Shown: positions 54,325 to 63,528, counted from the first letter of the stretch. The stretch: 64,000 nt of DNA from Aestuariibaculum lutulentum (GCF_032926325.1 NZ_CP136709.1:1879501-1943500), one strand, 5' to 3'. Numbers and translations are program-made. The notes: a model not told the origin generated them from the letters alone.

Positions 54325-55884
54325 ATGACAAAAGAACAAAAAGATAATTTGTTTGTATTGGTAAAATCGCTTTCAAAGTCAGAAAAGCGCCAGTTTAAGC
54401 TCTATGTAGGGAGGTTAGGTGTGAATGAAGATTCAAAATTTTTAACTCTTTTTAATATTCTTGAAAAGTTACCGGCTTACGACGAAGCAACCATCTTAAA
54501 AAAGGGAGTTGTAAAAAAAGAACAGTTATCTAATTTAAAGGCCCATTTATATAAGCAGATTCTTATAAGTCTTCGTTTAAACCCGTCGCATCAAACCATT
54601 AGAATTCAAATTCGGGAACAGTTAGATTTTGCAACCATACTCTATCATAAAGGACTTTATAAACAAAGTTTGAAAATATTAGATAAGGCCAAGAATCTGG
54701 CGATTGCAAATGAGGAAAAGAATGTGGCTTACGAAATTGTAGAGTTTGAGAAAATCATTGAGTCACAATACATCACTCGAAGTTTAAATAACCGAGCCGA
54801 CGAGTTGGCCATTCAGGCGAAGGAATTAAGTCAGCAAAATGTTATTGCTAGTAAACTTTCAAATCTTTCACTTCAGTTGTATGGGCAATTTCTAAAAACT
54901 GGTTATGTAAAAAATGCCAAGGAAAGCACGCGTATTATTAAATATTATAATGCCCGCATGCCTAAGTATGATATTAATAAACTTGGGTTTAGAGAAAAAC
55001 TTTGGTTATATAAAGCAAACCTTTGGTATAGTTTTTTAACCTTAGATTTTTTGGCGAGTTATAAATACGCGACTAAGTGGGTCGATTTGTTTTATGAGAA
55101 CAGGGATATGATGATTTTAAATCCGGTGTTCTTCTTACGCGGAAATCATTATTTGTTAGAAGCTTTGTTTTACCTGAGACATTATGAGAAGTTTAAAGAA
55201 ACACTTATTCGTTTAGAGAATGTCACTCAGGAAAAGTGGTTTACGAGAGATGATAACGTTGATGGGTTAACCTTCCTATATATCTATAACAATAAATTTA
55301 ATCTTCATTTTATTGAAGGGACTTTTAAAGAAGGTTTGCCTTTGGTTGAAGAAGTTTTGGAAAAACTTAAAGATTTTAGAGATCGTATTGATGAGCATCA
55401 CGTTATGGTATTCTATTATAAGATAGCCAGTATGTATTTTGGTGCCGGAGAAACCAAAAAGTGTATTTACTATTTGGAGAAAATCATAAGTAATAAATCC
55501 CTTCAAATGCGTGAAGATTTATTGTGTTTTTCAAGAATTTTGAATTTGGTCGCACATTACGAAGCCGGAATGGATTATAATCTCGACACCCTAATAAGAA
55601 GTACCTATAAATTCCTTATTAAAATGGAAGATTTGTATGAAGTTCAAAAGGAGTTCATTAAATTTTTACGTGGTTTAGGCGATATTTATCCGCATGAAGT
55701 GAAGAACGAATTTATCAAACTTCATAAAAAACTGAAACAGTATGAAAACGATCCTCACCAAAGTCGGGCGTTTTTATATTTAGATATTATTTCCTGGCTG
55801 GAATCTAAAATTCAAAACCGACCAATCGATTTAGTCATTAAGAATAAGTTTTACGAGATGCGTTTTAATCGTAAAGAGGGTTAG
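54325..55884 (+). CDS. Conserved cytoplasmic protein of unknown function, helical-repeat (TPR-like)
   Basis: The 519-residue product has no signal peptide or TM segment. It is rich in Tyr, Lys and Leu with regular helical periods (LYHKGLYKQSLKILDKAKNL, YYKIASMYFGAGETKKCIYY), typical of TPR-like solenoids. The first 80 residues (DNLFVLVKSLSKSEKRQFKL) form a distinct basic helical domain. I recognise no characterised family. It diverges from leuA across 148 bp and is followed by the SAM-I riboswitch. No function is proposed. Confidence 0.75.
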   Translation: MTKEQKDNLFVLVKSLSKSEKRQFKLYVGRLGVNEDSKFLTLFNILEKLPAYDEATILKKGVVKKEQLSNLKAHLYKQILISLRLNPSHQTIRIQIREQLDFATILYHKGLYKQSLKILDKAKNLAIANEEKNVAYEIVEFEKIIESQYITRSLNNRADELAIQAKELSQQNVIASKLSNLSLQLYGQFLKTGYVKNAKESTRIIKYYNARMPKYDINKLGFREKLWLYKANLWYSFLTLDFLASYKYATKWVDLFYENRDMMILNPVFFLRGNHYLLEALFYLRHYEKFKETLIRLENVTQEKWFTRDDNVDGLTFLYIYNNKFNLHFIEGTFKEGLPLVEEVLEKLKDFRDRIDEHHVMVFYYKIASMYFGAGETKKCIYYLEKIISNKSLQMREDLLCFSRILNLVAHYEAGMDYNLDTLIRSTYKFLIKMEDLYEVQKEFIKFLRGLGDIYPHEVKNEFIKLHKKLKQYENDPHQSRAFLYLDIISWLESKIQNRPIDLVIKNKFYEMRFNRKEG

Positions 55885-55992
55885 TTTTAAGTGTAAATTG
55901 AAAATTTTTGAAAAATTTATATAAAAAAATTAGGTTTTTTACTTTTTCTAATTGAATATTTGCATTCACAAAGTTCAAACACTTATTGAAAT
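55885..55992 (+). other. Spacer before the SAM-I riboswitch, with a weak promoter match
   Basis: AT-rich spacer without a gene. AATATTTG at 55955-55962 (one mismatch to TAnnTTTG) would start the transcript about 25 bp ahead of the aptamer. No -33 element is clear. Confidence 0.35.
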
Positions 55993-56113
55993 GTTATCAA
56001 GAAAGGTGGAGGGATTAGACCCTTTGAAGCCTTAGCAACCCTTTACCTGTAAAGAAGGTGCTAAATTCTACCCAGTTCTATACTTACTTATTAGGACCTT
56101 ATGGATAGATAAC
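55993..56113 (+). promoter_or_regulatory. SAM-I (S-box) riboswitch aptamer upstream of the metX fusion gene
   Basis: The sequence contains the S-box core AAGGTGGAGGGATTAGACCC, TTTGAAGCCTTAGCAACC and AAGGTGCTAAATTC in order. P1 is GTTATC (55993-55998) with GATAAC (56108-56113). These match the SAM-I class, which senses S-adenosylmethionine and usually controls termination. It sits in front of homoserine acylation and sulfhydrylation genes, as expected. Confidence 0.93.
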
Positions 56114-56159
56114 GAAGCGTATTACCGTTGGTAAACATCAATTCTTTATAACATTTTTT

Positions 56160-56196
56160 AAGCACATTACTAAGTAATGATGTTTTGGGCTTTTTT
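56160..56196 (+). terminator. Riboswitch-controlled terminator with an antiterminator option
   Basis: AAGC and an ACATTA/TAATGaTGT stem close with GCTT and a six-T tail. The segment TGATGTTT (56178-56185) can instead pair with AAACATCA (56133-56140) just after the aptamer, which would break the terminator. A 5-bp TTACC/GGTAA hairpin lies at 56122-56134. Confidence 0.65.
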
Positions 56197-56222
56197 GTCA
56201 TTAACAAAAATTAAAACATATT

Positions 56223-59200
56223 TTGAGTACAAAGTTGCATCATATTGTTATAAAAGATTACGTTACCGAAAGCGGAGTTCTTAATACTGAAATTAAATTA
56301 AGTTATCAGCTGTTTGGTAAAGCTCTGGGTACAGCACCTGTGGTTTTAATTAACCATGCTTTAACGGGCAATAGTAACGTTTCGGGAAAAGATGGATGGT
56401 GGAAAGATCTCGTAGATGACGATAAAGTTATCGATACCAAACTTTACACGGTTTTGGCTTTTAATATTCCAGGAAATGGTTACGATAGTTTTGTAATTGA
56501 AAACTATAAAGATTTTGTAGCCAGAGATATCGCTAAAATATTCTTAATCGGATTAAAAGAGTTAAACATCAATAAGCTTTTCGCTATTGTTGGAGGTTCT
56601 TTAGGTGGCGGTATCGCATGGGAGATGGCGGTATTAAGTCCGGATTTGGCCGAGCATTTAATTCCTGTAGCTACCGACTGGAAATCGACCGACTGGTTAA
56701 TTGCGAACTGCCAGATTCAGGAGCAGTTTTTAATCAATTCGAAAAATCCGGTTCACGATGCCCGAATGCATGCCATGTTGTGTTACCGAACACCAGAATC
56801 TTTTAATGAGCGTTTTCAACGTTCAAAAAATGAAGAGTTGGAAATTTTTAATGTAGAAAGCTGGTTGTTACATCACGGTAAAAAATTGCAAGAACGTTTT
56901 CAGCTGTCTGCCTATAAATTAATGAATCAATTATTGAAAACCATTGATGTTACTAAAAACAGACCAACCGATTTTAATGTGTTGGAAAATATTCACGGTA
57001 ATATTCATATTGTAGGTGTAGATTCAGATTTGTTTTTTACGGCTGAAGAAAACAGACAAACACACAAACAACTTGCGGTATCGAATCCGAACGTAACGTA
57101 TAACGAAATTCATTCCGTTCACGGGCATGATGCCTTTTTAATGGAATATGAGCAATTAGAAAAAATAGTAGAAGGCATTTTTGTGCCAAACTCTAAAAAC
57201 AGAAGAATGAAAGTATTAAAATTTGGAGGGAAATCTTTAGCAAATGGTAACGGATTAAATACCGTTATTTCAATTATAGAAAATAAAATTAATAACGGCG
57301 AAAAGATTACTGTTGTGGTGTCGGCACGTGGTTCGGCTACCGACGATTTAGAGTCTATTTTAGAGAAGGCAGTTAAAGGAAAAGATTATCAAGCCGATTT
57401 ACAGGCGTTTAAAGATTATCAGGTAGCGCCTTTACCAAACATCGATTTTTCAAAGGAATTTGCAATACTTGATAAATTATTTGAAGGCGTAAGTTTACTT
57501 GGCGATTACAGTAAAAAAACCAAAGACGAAATTCTGGCACAAGGCGAATTACTTTCAGTGAAATTAATTTCAAGTGTATTAAACGAACGTAACATTAAAG
57601 CCAATGCAGTAGACTCCAGAACGCTGATTAAAACCGATAATGTGTTTGGAAATGCACAGCCAATTTCGCAGGTATCGAAAGACAATGTTAAGAACTTTTA
57701 TAAAGCAACTCCAAGTGATACAGTAAATATTGTAACTGGATTTATCGCTTCAAATAAAAGCAATGAAACAACCACTTTAGGAAGAAACGGAAGTAATTAT
57801 TCGGCTGCATTGCTAGCTAATTTCTTAGATGCCGAAGAGTTACAAAACTACACCCACGTAAACGGAATTTATACGGCGAATCCGGATTTGGTTGAGGATG
57901 CTAAAATTATTAGAGAATTATCGTTTAGTGAAGCCAACGAGTTAGCCAATTTTGGAGCTACCGTTTTACACGCCAAAACAATTATTCCATTAGTTGAGAA
58001 AAACATCAACTTACGTATTTTAAATACGTTTAATGCTGATGATGCAGGGACTTTAATTACAGCAAAACCAAATTCTAAAGAAGTAACCTCGTTATCTGTG
58101 TTAGACAATGTCGCTTTAATTAATTTAGAAGGGCGTGGTTTATTGGGAAAAAGTGGTGTCGATGCTCGTATTTTTGGAGCTTTAGCTAAAAAAGATATTA
58201 GCGTGAGTATCATTTCTCAAGGCTCATCAGAGCGTGGTATTGGGTTAATTATTAATGCAGATCAGGCAACCAATGCGGTACTGGCTTTAGAGCGTGAGTT
58301 TGAAAACGACTTTTATTCACAGGATGTTAATAAGATTGGTGTTGTTGACGATGTTTCGGTAATTTCGATTATTGGTATTGAGTTGAGCTCGTTCCATAAA
58401 CCATTTAACGCTTTAATTAGAAATCAAATTACCCCGTTATTATTCAATAATACGGTAACTGGGAAGAATGTGAGTTTGGTTGTTAAAAAGAATCAACTGC
58501 ATAAAGCCATGAATGTCATTCACGGTGAAATCTTCGGAATTTCTAAGAAAATCAACATTGCTATTTTTGGTCACGGTGGTGTTGGTGGCGCATTAATTAA
58601 CCAGATTTTAAAATCGAAAGAAGACATTGAAAAACGTAAAGGTGTACTTTTAAATGTGTTTGCTATTGCGAATTCTAAAAAGTTACTTTTAGATAAGAAA
58701 GGTGTTAGCGAAAACTGGAAAGAAGCGATTGCTAATTCACCATTAGAAAGTTCAATTCAGGATGTCATTACCTTTGCAAAAAACAATCATCTTGAAAATT
58801 TAATTGCTGTTGATAATACTGCAAGTCCGAGTTTCCATGATAATTATGTGCCATTTGTAGAAGCTGGTTTCGATTTAGTTTCGTCTAATAAAATTGCAAA
58901 TACTATTTCGCATAAATTCTACACTGATTTACGTGAGCAGTTAAAAGCTCATAACAAAGAGTATTTATATGAAACCACTGTTGGTGCTGGTTTACCATTA
59001 ATTGATACCATTAAATTGTTACATGAATCAGGTGAAAATATTACCAGAATTCGTGGGGTATTCTCAGGGACACTAAGTTATTTATTTAATAATTTCTCTG
59101 TTCAGGATAAACCATTTAGTGAAATTGTTCAGGAAACAATTGATAAAGGATTTACGGAGCCAGATCCGCGTGAGGATTTTTCAGGAAACGATGTGGCAAG

Positions 59201-59624
59201 AAAATTATTAATTTTAGCCAGAGAATTAGATTTGAAAAATGAATTTGAAGATGTCGCTGTTCAGAATTTAATTCCTGAAGCTTATCGTGAAATTTCTGTT
59301 CAGGAATTTTTAGGTCAGTTAGATGTTTTAAATGATGAATTTCAGAAGATAAAAGAAAACCAAGAACCAAATCATGTATTGCGTTATGTAGGTGATTTGT
59401 CTGGTGATTTATCTCAGGATAAGGGCGTTTTAGAAGTGAAATTAGTATCTATTCCAGAAGACAGTACGCTAGGTCACGTTAAAGGAAGTGATGCTATTTT
59501 TGAAATTTTCACCGAATCTTATGGTGAGCAACCTATCGTTATTCAAGGAGCCGGAGCCGGAGCAGAGGTAACAGCACGAGGTGTATTTGGTGATATTTTA
59601 AGATTGTCGAAACACGTAAATTAA
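56223..59624 (+). CDS. Fusion: homoserine O-acyltransferase (MetX-like) - aspartokinase domain - homoserine dehydrogenase
   Basis: The 1133-residue product begins at TTG 56223, 27 bp after the riboswitch terminator. Residues 1-328 are MetX-like (INHALTGNSN, nucleophile Ser126 in VGGSLGGG, VDSDLFFTAEENR, His in SVHGHDAFLMEY). Residues 329-775 are an aspartokinase plus ACT region (MKVLKFGGKSL, TTLGRNGSNYSAALL, ISQGSSERGIGLI). Residues 776-1133 are homoserine dehydrogenase (FGHGGVGGALI, SSNKIAN, GFTEPDPREDFSGNDVARKL). Hom motifs are intact. Kinase residues are altered: GGK for GGT, GSN for GSD, THVNG for TDVDG, NPD for DPR. The fused steps flank homoserine. An internal Met329 could start a separate product. 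Confidence 0.88.
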   Translation: MSTKLHHIVIKDYVTESGVLNTEIKLSYQLFGKALGTAPVVLINHALTGNSNVSGKDGWWKDLVDDDKVIDTKLYTVLAFNIPGNGYDSFVIENYKDFVARDIAKIFLIGLKELNINKLFAIVGGSLGGGIAWEMAVLSPDLAEHLIPVATDWKSTDWLIANCQIQEQFLINSKNPVHDARMHAMLCYRTPESFNERFQRSKNEELEIFNVESWLLHHGKKLQERFQLSAYKLMNQLLKTIDVTKNRPTDFNVLENIHGNIHIVGVDSDLFFTAEENRQTHKQLAVSNPNVTYNEIHSVHGHDAFLMEYEQLEKIVEGIFVPNSKNRRMKVLKFGGKSLANGNGLNTVISIIENKINNGEKITVVVSARGSATDDLESILEKAVKGKDYQADLQAFKDYQVAPLPNIDFSKEFAILDKLFEGVSLLGDYSKKTKDEILAQGELLSVKLISSVLNERNIKANAVDSRTLIKTDNVFGNAQPISQVSKDNVKNFYKATPSDTVNIVTGFIASNKSNETTTLGRNGSNYSAALLANFLDAEELQNYTHVNGIYTANPDLVEDAKIIRELSFSEANELANFGATVLHAKTIIPLVEKNINLRILNTFNADDAGTLITAKPNSKEVTSLSVLDNVALINLEGRGLLGKSGVDARIFGALAKKDISVSIISQGSSERGIGLIINADQATNAVLALEREFENDFYSQDVNKIGVVDDVSVISIIGIELSSFHKPFNALIRNQITPLLFNNTVTGKNVSLVVKKNQLHKAMNVIHGEIFGISKKINIAIFGHGGVGGALINQILKSKEDIEKRKGVLLNVFAIANSKKLLLDKKGVSENWKEAIANSPLESSIQDVITFAKNNHLENLIAVDNTASPSFHDNYVPFVEAGFDLVSSNKIANTISHKFYTDLREQLKAHNKEYLYETTVGAGLPLIDTIKLLHESGENITRIRGVFSGTLSYLFNNFSVQDKPFSEIVQETIDKGFTEPDPREDFSGNDVARKLLILARELDLKNEFEDVAVQNLIPEAYREISVQEFLGQLDVLNDEFQKIKENQEPNHVLRYVGDLSGDLSQDKGVLEVKLVSIPEDSTLGHVKGSDAIFEIFTESYGEQPIVIQGAGAGAEVTARGVFGDILRLSKHVN

Positions 59625-59630
59625 TTTGTT

Positions 59631-59650
59631 ATTCCTGTGAATACAGGAAT
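59631..59650 (+). repeat. Tetraloop hairpin repeat, copy 4 (fusion gene-metZ gap)
   Basis: ATTCCTGT-GAAT-ACAGGAAT is a perfect 8-bp stem with a GAAT loop. It shares the outer ATTYC / GRAAT pairs and GNAN loop of copies 1-3. Confidence 0.6.
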
Positions 59651-59716
59651 TTATAAAAGTAAATTAGTCTGATTAGATACATTTTAATGTATTCATGACA
59701 AGAAAAAATATATAAA

Positions 59717-60886
59717 ATGAGTCAAGAAAAACATTTTGAAACATTAGCAGTTAGAACGCAGTCGGAAACAACACAGTTTTCAGAACATTCCGTGCCTTTG
59801 TATTTAACATCGGGATTTGTTTTTGATGATGCCGAAGAAATGAGAGCGTCGTTTGCTGAAGAAAAGCAACGCGATTTATATAGTCGATATAGCAACCCGA
59901 ATGTAAACGAATTTGTAGAAAAAGTATGTTTAATGGAGGGTGCAGAAAGTGGCTATGCTTTTGCTAGCGGTATGGCAGCTGTGTTTTCAACCTTTGCGAC
60001 ATTATTAGATGCTGGAGATCATGTGGTGTCTTGTAGCTCTGTTTTTGGAGCAACTCACGGGTTGTTTACCAAGTATTTTCCGAAATGGAATATTGAATGT
60101 TCTTATTTCAATATTAATGAAACTGAAACGATTGAAAGTTTAATAAAACCGAATACAAAGTTTTTATATGCTGAAACACCAACCAATCCTGGTGTCGATG
60201 TTATAGATTTAGAATTTTTAAGTGCTATTTGTAAAAAGCATAACATTCTTTTAATTATCGACAATTGCTTTGCGACACCGTATTTACAAAACCCGATTAA
60301 ACATGGAGCCGATATCGTTATTCATTCAGCGACGAAGTTAATGGATGGTCAAGGCCGTGTTTTAGGAGGAGTTGCTGTTGGTAAAAAGGAATTGATAAGA
60401 GAAATTTATTTATTCTCACGTCTTACGGGTCCTGCTATGAGTCCGTTTAATGCCTGGGTTTTATCAAAATCTTTAGAAACTTTGGCAGTAAGAACAGAAA
60501 AGCATTGTGAAAACGCACTTAAAATTGCTGAGTTTTTAGAAAGTCACCCGAAAGTAAAATGGGTAAAATATCCGTTTTTAAAATCGCATCCTCAATACGA
60601 AATTGCTAAAAAGCAAATGCGTTTAGGAGGAAGTATAGTCGCTTTTGAAGTTGAAGGTGGAGTTGAAGGTGGACGTTCATTTTTTGATAATATTAAAATG
60701 TGTTCCCTATCGGCTAATTTAGGCGATACAAGAACCATTGTAACGCATCCAGCAAGTACAACACATGCAAAAGTAGAACCTGAAGTAAAGGCAGCTGTTG
60801 GTATTACCGATGGTTCGGTACGTATATCGGCAGGTTTAGAGCATATCGATGATATTATTGCCGATTTAAAACAAGCGTTAGGATAA
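59717..60886 (+). CDS. metZ: O-acylhomoserine sulfhydrylase (MetZ-type, trans-sulfuration PLP family)
   Basis: The 389-residue Cys/Met-metabolism PLP enzyme has YSRYSNPNVNEFVEKV, FASGMAAVFSTFATLLDAGD, PLP Lys in HSATKLMDGQGRVLGG and SLSANLGDTRTIVTHPASTTH. This is the MetZ/O-succinylhomoserine sulfhydrylase subgroup. It would use the acylhomoserine made by the upstream fusion protein and sulfide to make homocysteine. Cystathionine gamma-synthase activity is an alternative. The riboswitch probably controls both genes. The N-terminus is complete. Confidence 0.9.
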   Translation: MSQEKHFETLAVRTQSETTQFSEHSVPLYLTSGFVFDDAEEMRASFAEEKQRDLYSRYSNPNVNEFVEKVCLMEGAESGYAFASGMAAVFSTFATLLDAGDHVVSCSSVFGATHGLFTKYFPKWNIECSYFNINETETIESLIKPNTKFLYAETPTNPGVDVIDLEFLSAICKKHNILLIIDNCFATPYLQNPIKHGADIVIHSATKLMDGQGRVLGGVAVGKKELIREIYLFSRLTGPAMSPFNAWVLSKSLETLAVRTEKHCENALKIAEFLESHPKVKWVKYPFLKSHPQYEIAKKQMRLGGSIVAFEVEGGVEGGRSFFDNIKMCSLSANLGDTRTIVTHPASTTHAKVEPEVKAAVGITDGSVRISAGLEHIDDIIADLKQALG

Positions 60887-60907
60887 CATACAGATATTTA
60901 AATCAAA

Positions 60908-60947
60908 ATAAAAAGGCGTTACTCTTTTAAAAGTAACGCCTTTTTTT
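60908..60947. terminator. Bidirectional terminator after metZ
   Basis: GGCGTTACT pairs exactly with AGTAACGCC, flanked by A-run and T-run, between convergent metZ and the DUF2264 gene. Confidence 0.9.
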
Positions 60948-60962
60948 ATGCGACAATATAAA

Positions 60963-62171
60963 TTAGTTTTTATACTTATCTCTTGCAACATCCGGATTGC
61001 TGCCCCAAACCTTAACACTTGTCCATGGTTCTCGTTTTGATGTCCAGAACGAATGATTTTCAGGAAGTCCTAATGGTAAAAATCCTAAAGAGGTTAAATA
61101 TAAACTTCCGGTGTTAATGTAAGGTTCTGCCATTTTAGGTTGGTATCCTACAACACCAAGTTGTAACCACCCTTTTTTGTCGTAAGTACCGTCGGCTTTT
61201 AATACACGTTTTAAAACTGCCGTTAAAGCAGAGCGAACTTGTGCTTCAGATAATTCAACAGGTAATTGCTCTAAAAGTGCCATTTGGGATAGTAATTGAA
61301 AACTTCCAAATCTGTATACCGAAGAGCGACCAATAACAGGGTAAGTGCCTTCAGGTGAAATTTGGCGCTCTAAAATTTCGGCGTAGCGTTGTGCACGTTT
61401 TATAACATCTTCTTCTAATCTTTTATAAGGATGATTAGACTCCTTAATAGTTGTAACCACATCAATTAGCATCGGATGAATAACAAATGAATTGTAATAA
61501 TCCCAGTGGTAATATTTTCCATCAGAATACAAACCGTCGCCAACATACCATTCCATGTGTTTGTTTAAAGCGTATTCAATACGTAGATAGTCGGCTTCAT
61601 CGGTAAATTTTACGAAGAAAGCTTCAACAGTTGCAGCAAACAGTAACCAGTTATTATATGGGACATTTTTTATGGTTCTCGATTTTTTAAACGCATCAAT
61701 TACCATTTGTTTAGTTTCCGCTGAAAGTGGCTCCCATAGTTGTTTTGGAGCTCTTAAAAATCCTTGAGCAAGAAAAGCGGCATCAACTAATGGTTGGCTT
61801 CCCTTATCAAAATTTAAATAATCTTTAGATTTTGGGTTTACCGCATTGCGGATGGCCTTTTGAGTTAGCTCAATATATTTTTTACGTAGTTCTCCCTCCT
61901 TTGTGTTGTCTGGTCCTAATTCTAACCAAGGTGCAATACCTGCCATAAGTCTTCCGAAAGCTTCAAGACCAGCGAAATTACTTCGGTCGCCGTAATCAAA
62001 ACTACTTTGCTCAGTAGGCATAGTCGCTTTAAGTTTATCCTTAGCTAATGCTGATAAAACAGGATCGGACATTTTTATTAATTCTTCTACCCAAAGTTCA
62101 CGATCGCTTTGAGCTGTAATAAGTTGAATTGAGATTAGGAGAATTAATAAGGATAATATGTTTTTTTTCAT
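60963..62171 (-). CDS. DUF2264 domain protein, secreted
   Basis: The 402-residue product has a signal peptide (ending IQLITAQ). The rest matches DUF2264, an (alpha/alpha)-barrel-like family: SNFAGLEAFGRLMAGIAPWL, NYNNWLLFAATVEAFF-like, KYYHWDYYNSFVIHPML, and YPVIGRSSVYRFGSFQLLSQ with a candidate catalytic Arg/Tyr cluster. The family is common in marine polysaccharide loci of Bacteroidetes; the activity is not settled to my knowledge. It lies 3 bp after the GH88 gene on the same strand, so the two probably act on one substrate (inference). Confidence 0.85.
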   Translation of the reverse strand: MKKNILSLLILLISIQLITAQSDRELWVEELIKMSDPVLSALAKDKLKATMPTEQSSFDYGDRSNFAGLEAFGRLMAGIAPWLELGPDNTKEGELRKKYIELTQKAIRNAVNPKSKDYLNFDKGSQPLVDAAFLAQGFLRAPKQLWEPLSAETKQMVIDAFKKSRTIKNVPYNNWLLFAATVEAFFVKFTDEADYLRIEYALNKHMEWYVGDGLYSDGKYYHWDYYNSFVIHPMLIDVVTTIKESNHPYKRLEEDVIKRAQRYAEILERQISPEGTYPVIGRSSVYRFGSFQLLSQMALLEQLPVELSEAQVRSALTAVLKRVLKADGTYDKKGWLQLGVVGYQPKMAEPYINTGSLYLTSLGFLPLGLPENHSFWTSKREPWTSVKVWGSNPDVARDKYKN

Positions 62172-62174
62172 GGT

Positions 62175-63377
62175 TTATTTTAAAGTTTTTTGTCTGTAAA
62201 GGGCTTCTAAGAAATAGTAATCGGCGTAATTTAATGGTACATCGATTTCAGAATTGTGAGGAAGACTTCCAACGGAATGTTTTAATAAGAACCCGTTATT
62301 TGTTGTTGGTTCAGCAAAATAATCAGGGCTGCTTAAAGAGTTGATAATGCTGTTTGCGAAATTTTTATAAGACTTGCTTTCTTTTTTATCTAAAAACGTA
62401 CATAATTCGTATAAAGCTGAAGCTGTAATGGCTGCTGCCGAAGCATCACGAGGTGTGTCGTTGTTTAGAGGGACATTATAATCCCAGTACGGAATGTTGT
62501 CTTTTGGTAAATTCGGATGATTTTTAATGTAATCGGCAATATGTAACGCTTGTTCTAAATATTTCGGGTCTTTGGTTTCTCTATAGCAAAGCGTAAAACC
62601 GTAAAGTCCCCAGGCCTGACCACGAGCCCACGATGAATCATCGGCATAACCCTGATGTGTTTTTTTAGCTAATATTTCTCCCGTTTCTGTATCGTAGTTC
62701 AATACATGGTAAGATGAATAATCTGTTCTGAAGTGATTTTTCATAGTGGTGTTAGCATGTGAAACAGCCACATTGTAATAAGTTGAGTCTCCTGAAATTT
62801 TGGTAGCATGGAATAGTAATTCAAGATTCATCATGTTATCGACAATTACAGGGCAATTCCATTGTTTGCTGGCATTCCAGGATTGAATAATGCCCGCTTT
62901 AGGGCGAAAACGTGTTACTAAAGACTTTGCGGTTTGAACAATAACGTCATCGTATGCTTTTGAAGGTGATTTTTTAAGGGCATTTCCATAGCTGCATTCC
63001 ATCATAAAACCGATATCATGATTTTCCTTCCAGTATTGTACACTATCTAATCTTTCTGTGTATTGTGTAGCAAGTGTTTCCCACTTCGAATCGTTGGTTA
63101 AAAGATTTAAATACCATAATGAACCCGGATAGAAACCACTGGTCCAGTCGTAAATACCGGTCAATCCGGTTTCTCCATTTTTTCTAATGGATCTCGGCAT
63201 CATACGTTTTGAATTTAGTTTATCGTAAATGCTGTTACTTAAAAAGGTGTATTGCTCAGTACTGGCTTTTACAATTTTATTGAAGGATTTAATGGGTTTA
63301 ACATCGCTGTTATTATAACCTAGAAGTATTAGAATAACAGAAAGTAGGGTTAAGGACTTAAAAATGTTTTTAATCAT
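62175..63377 (-). CDS. GH88 family unsaturated glucuronyl hydrolase
   Basis: The 400-residue product has the GH88 acids in GIYDWTSGFYPGSLWYL and WNCPVIVDNMMNLELLFHA, with HQGYADDSSWARGQAWGLYG between. It hydrates the unsaturated uronic acid left by polysaccharide lyases. The N-terminal signal ends LLGYNNSD where a lipoprotein would read LLGCNNSD; one base change (TGT to TAT) would account for this. It may therefore be a secreted rather than lipidated protein. It is first in a two-gene unit with the DUF2264 gene. No lyase or SusCD is in view. Confidence 0.88.
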   Translation of the reverse strand: MIKNIFKSLTLLSVILILLGYNNSDVKPIKSFNKIVKASTEQYTFLSNSIYDKLNSKRMMPRSIRKNGETGLTGIYDWTSGFYPGSLWYLNLLTNDSKWETLATQYTERLDSVQYWKENHDIGFMMECSYGNALKKSPSKAYDDVIVQTAKSLVTRFRPKAGIIQSWNASKQWNCPVIVDNMMNLELLFHATKISGDSTYYNVAVSHANTTMKNHFRTDYSSYHVLNYDTETGEILAKKTHQGYADDSSWARGQAWGLYGFTLCYRETKDPKYLEQALHIADYIKNHPNLPKDNIPYWDYNVPLNNDTPRDASAAAITASALYELCTFLDKKESKSYKNFANSIINSLSSPDYFAEPTTNNGFLLKHSVGSLPHNSEIDVPLNYADYYFLEALYRQKTLK

Positions 63378-63528
63378 GTTTTAGTGATAGTTTGTTTTCA
63401 AAGTTCCTAAAAGTATAAAAATCTATTAAATTGGCTAAGTGTGTTCGATAACAATTATTTTTATATTGCGAATTTTTCAATTTTTAATGATGTTTATAAG
63501 GTTTTAATTAATTAACTATATTTACACC

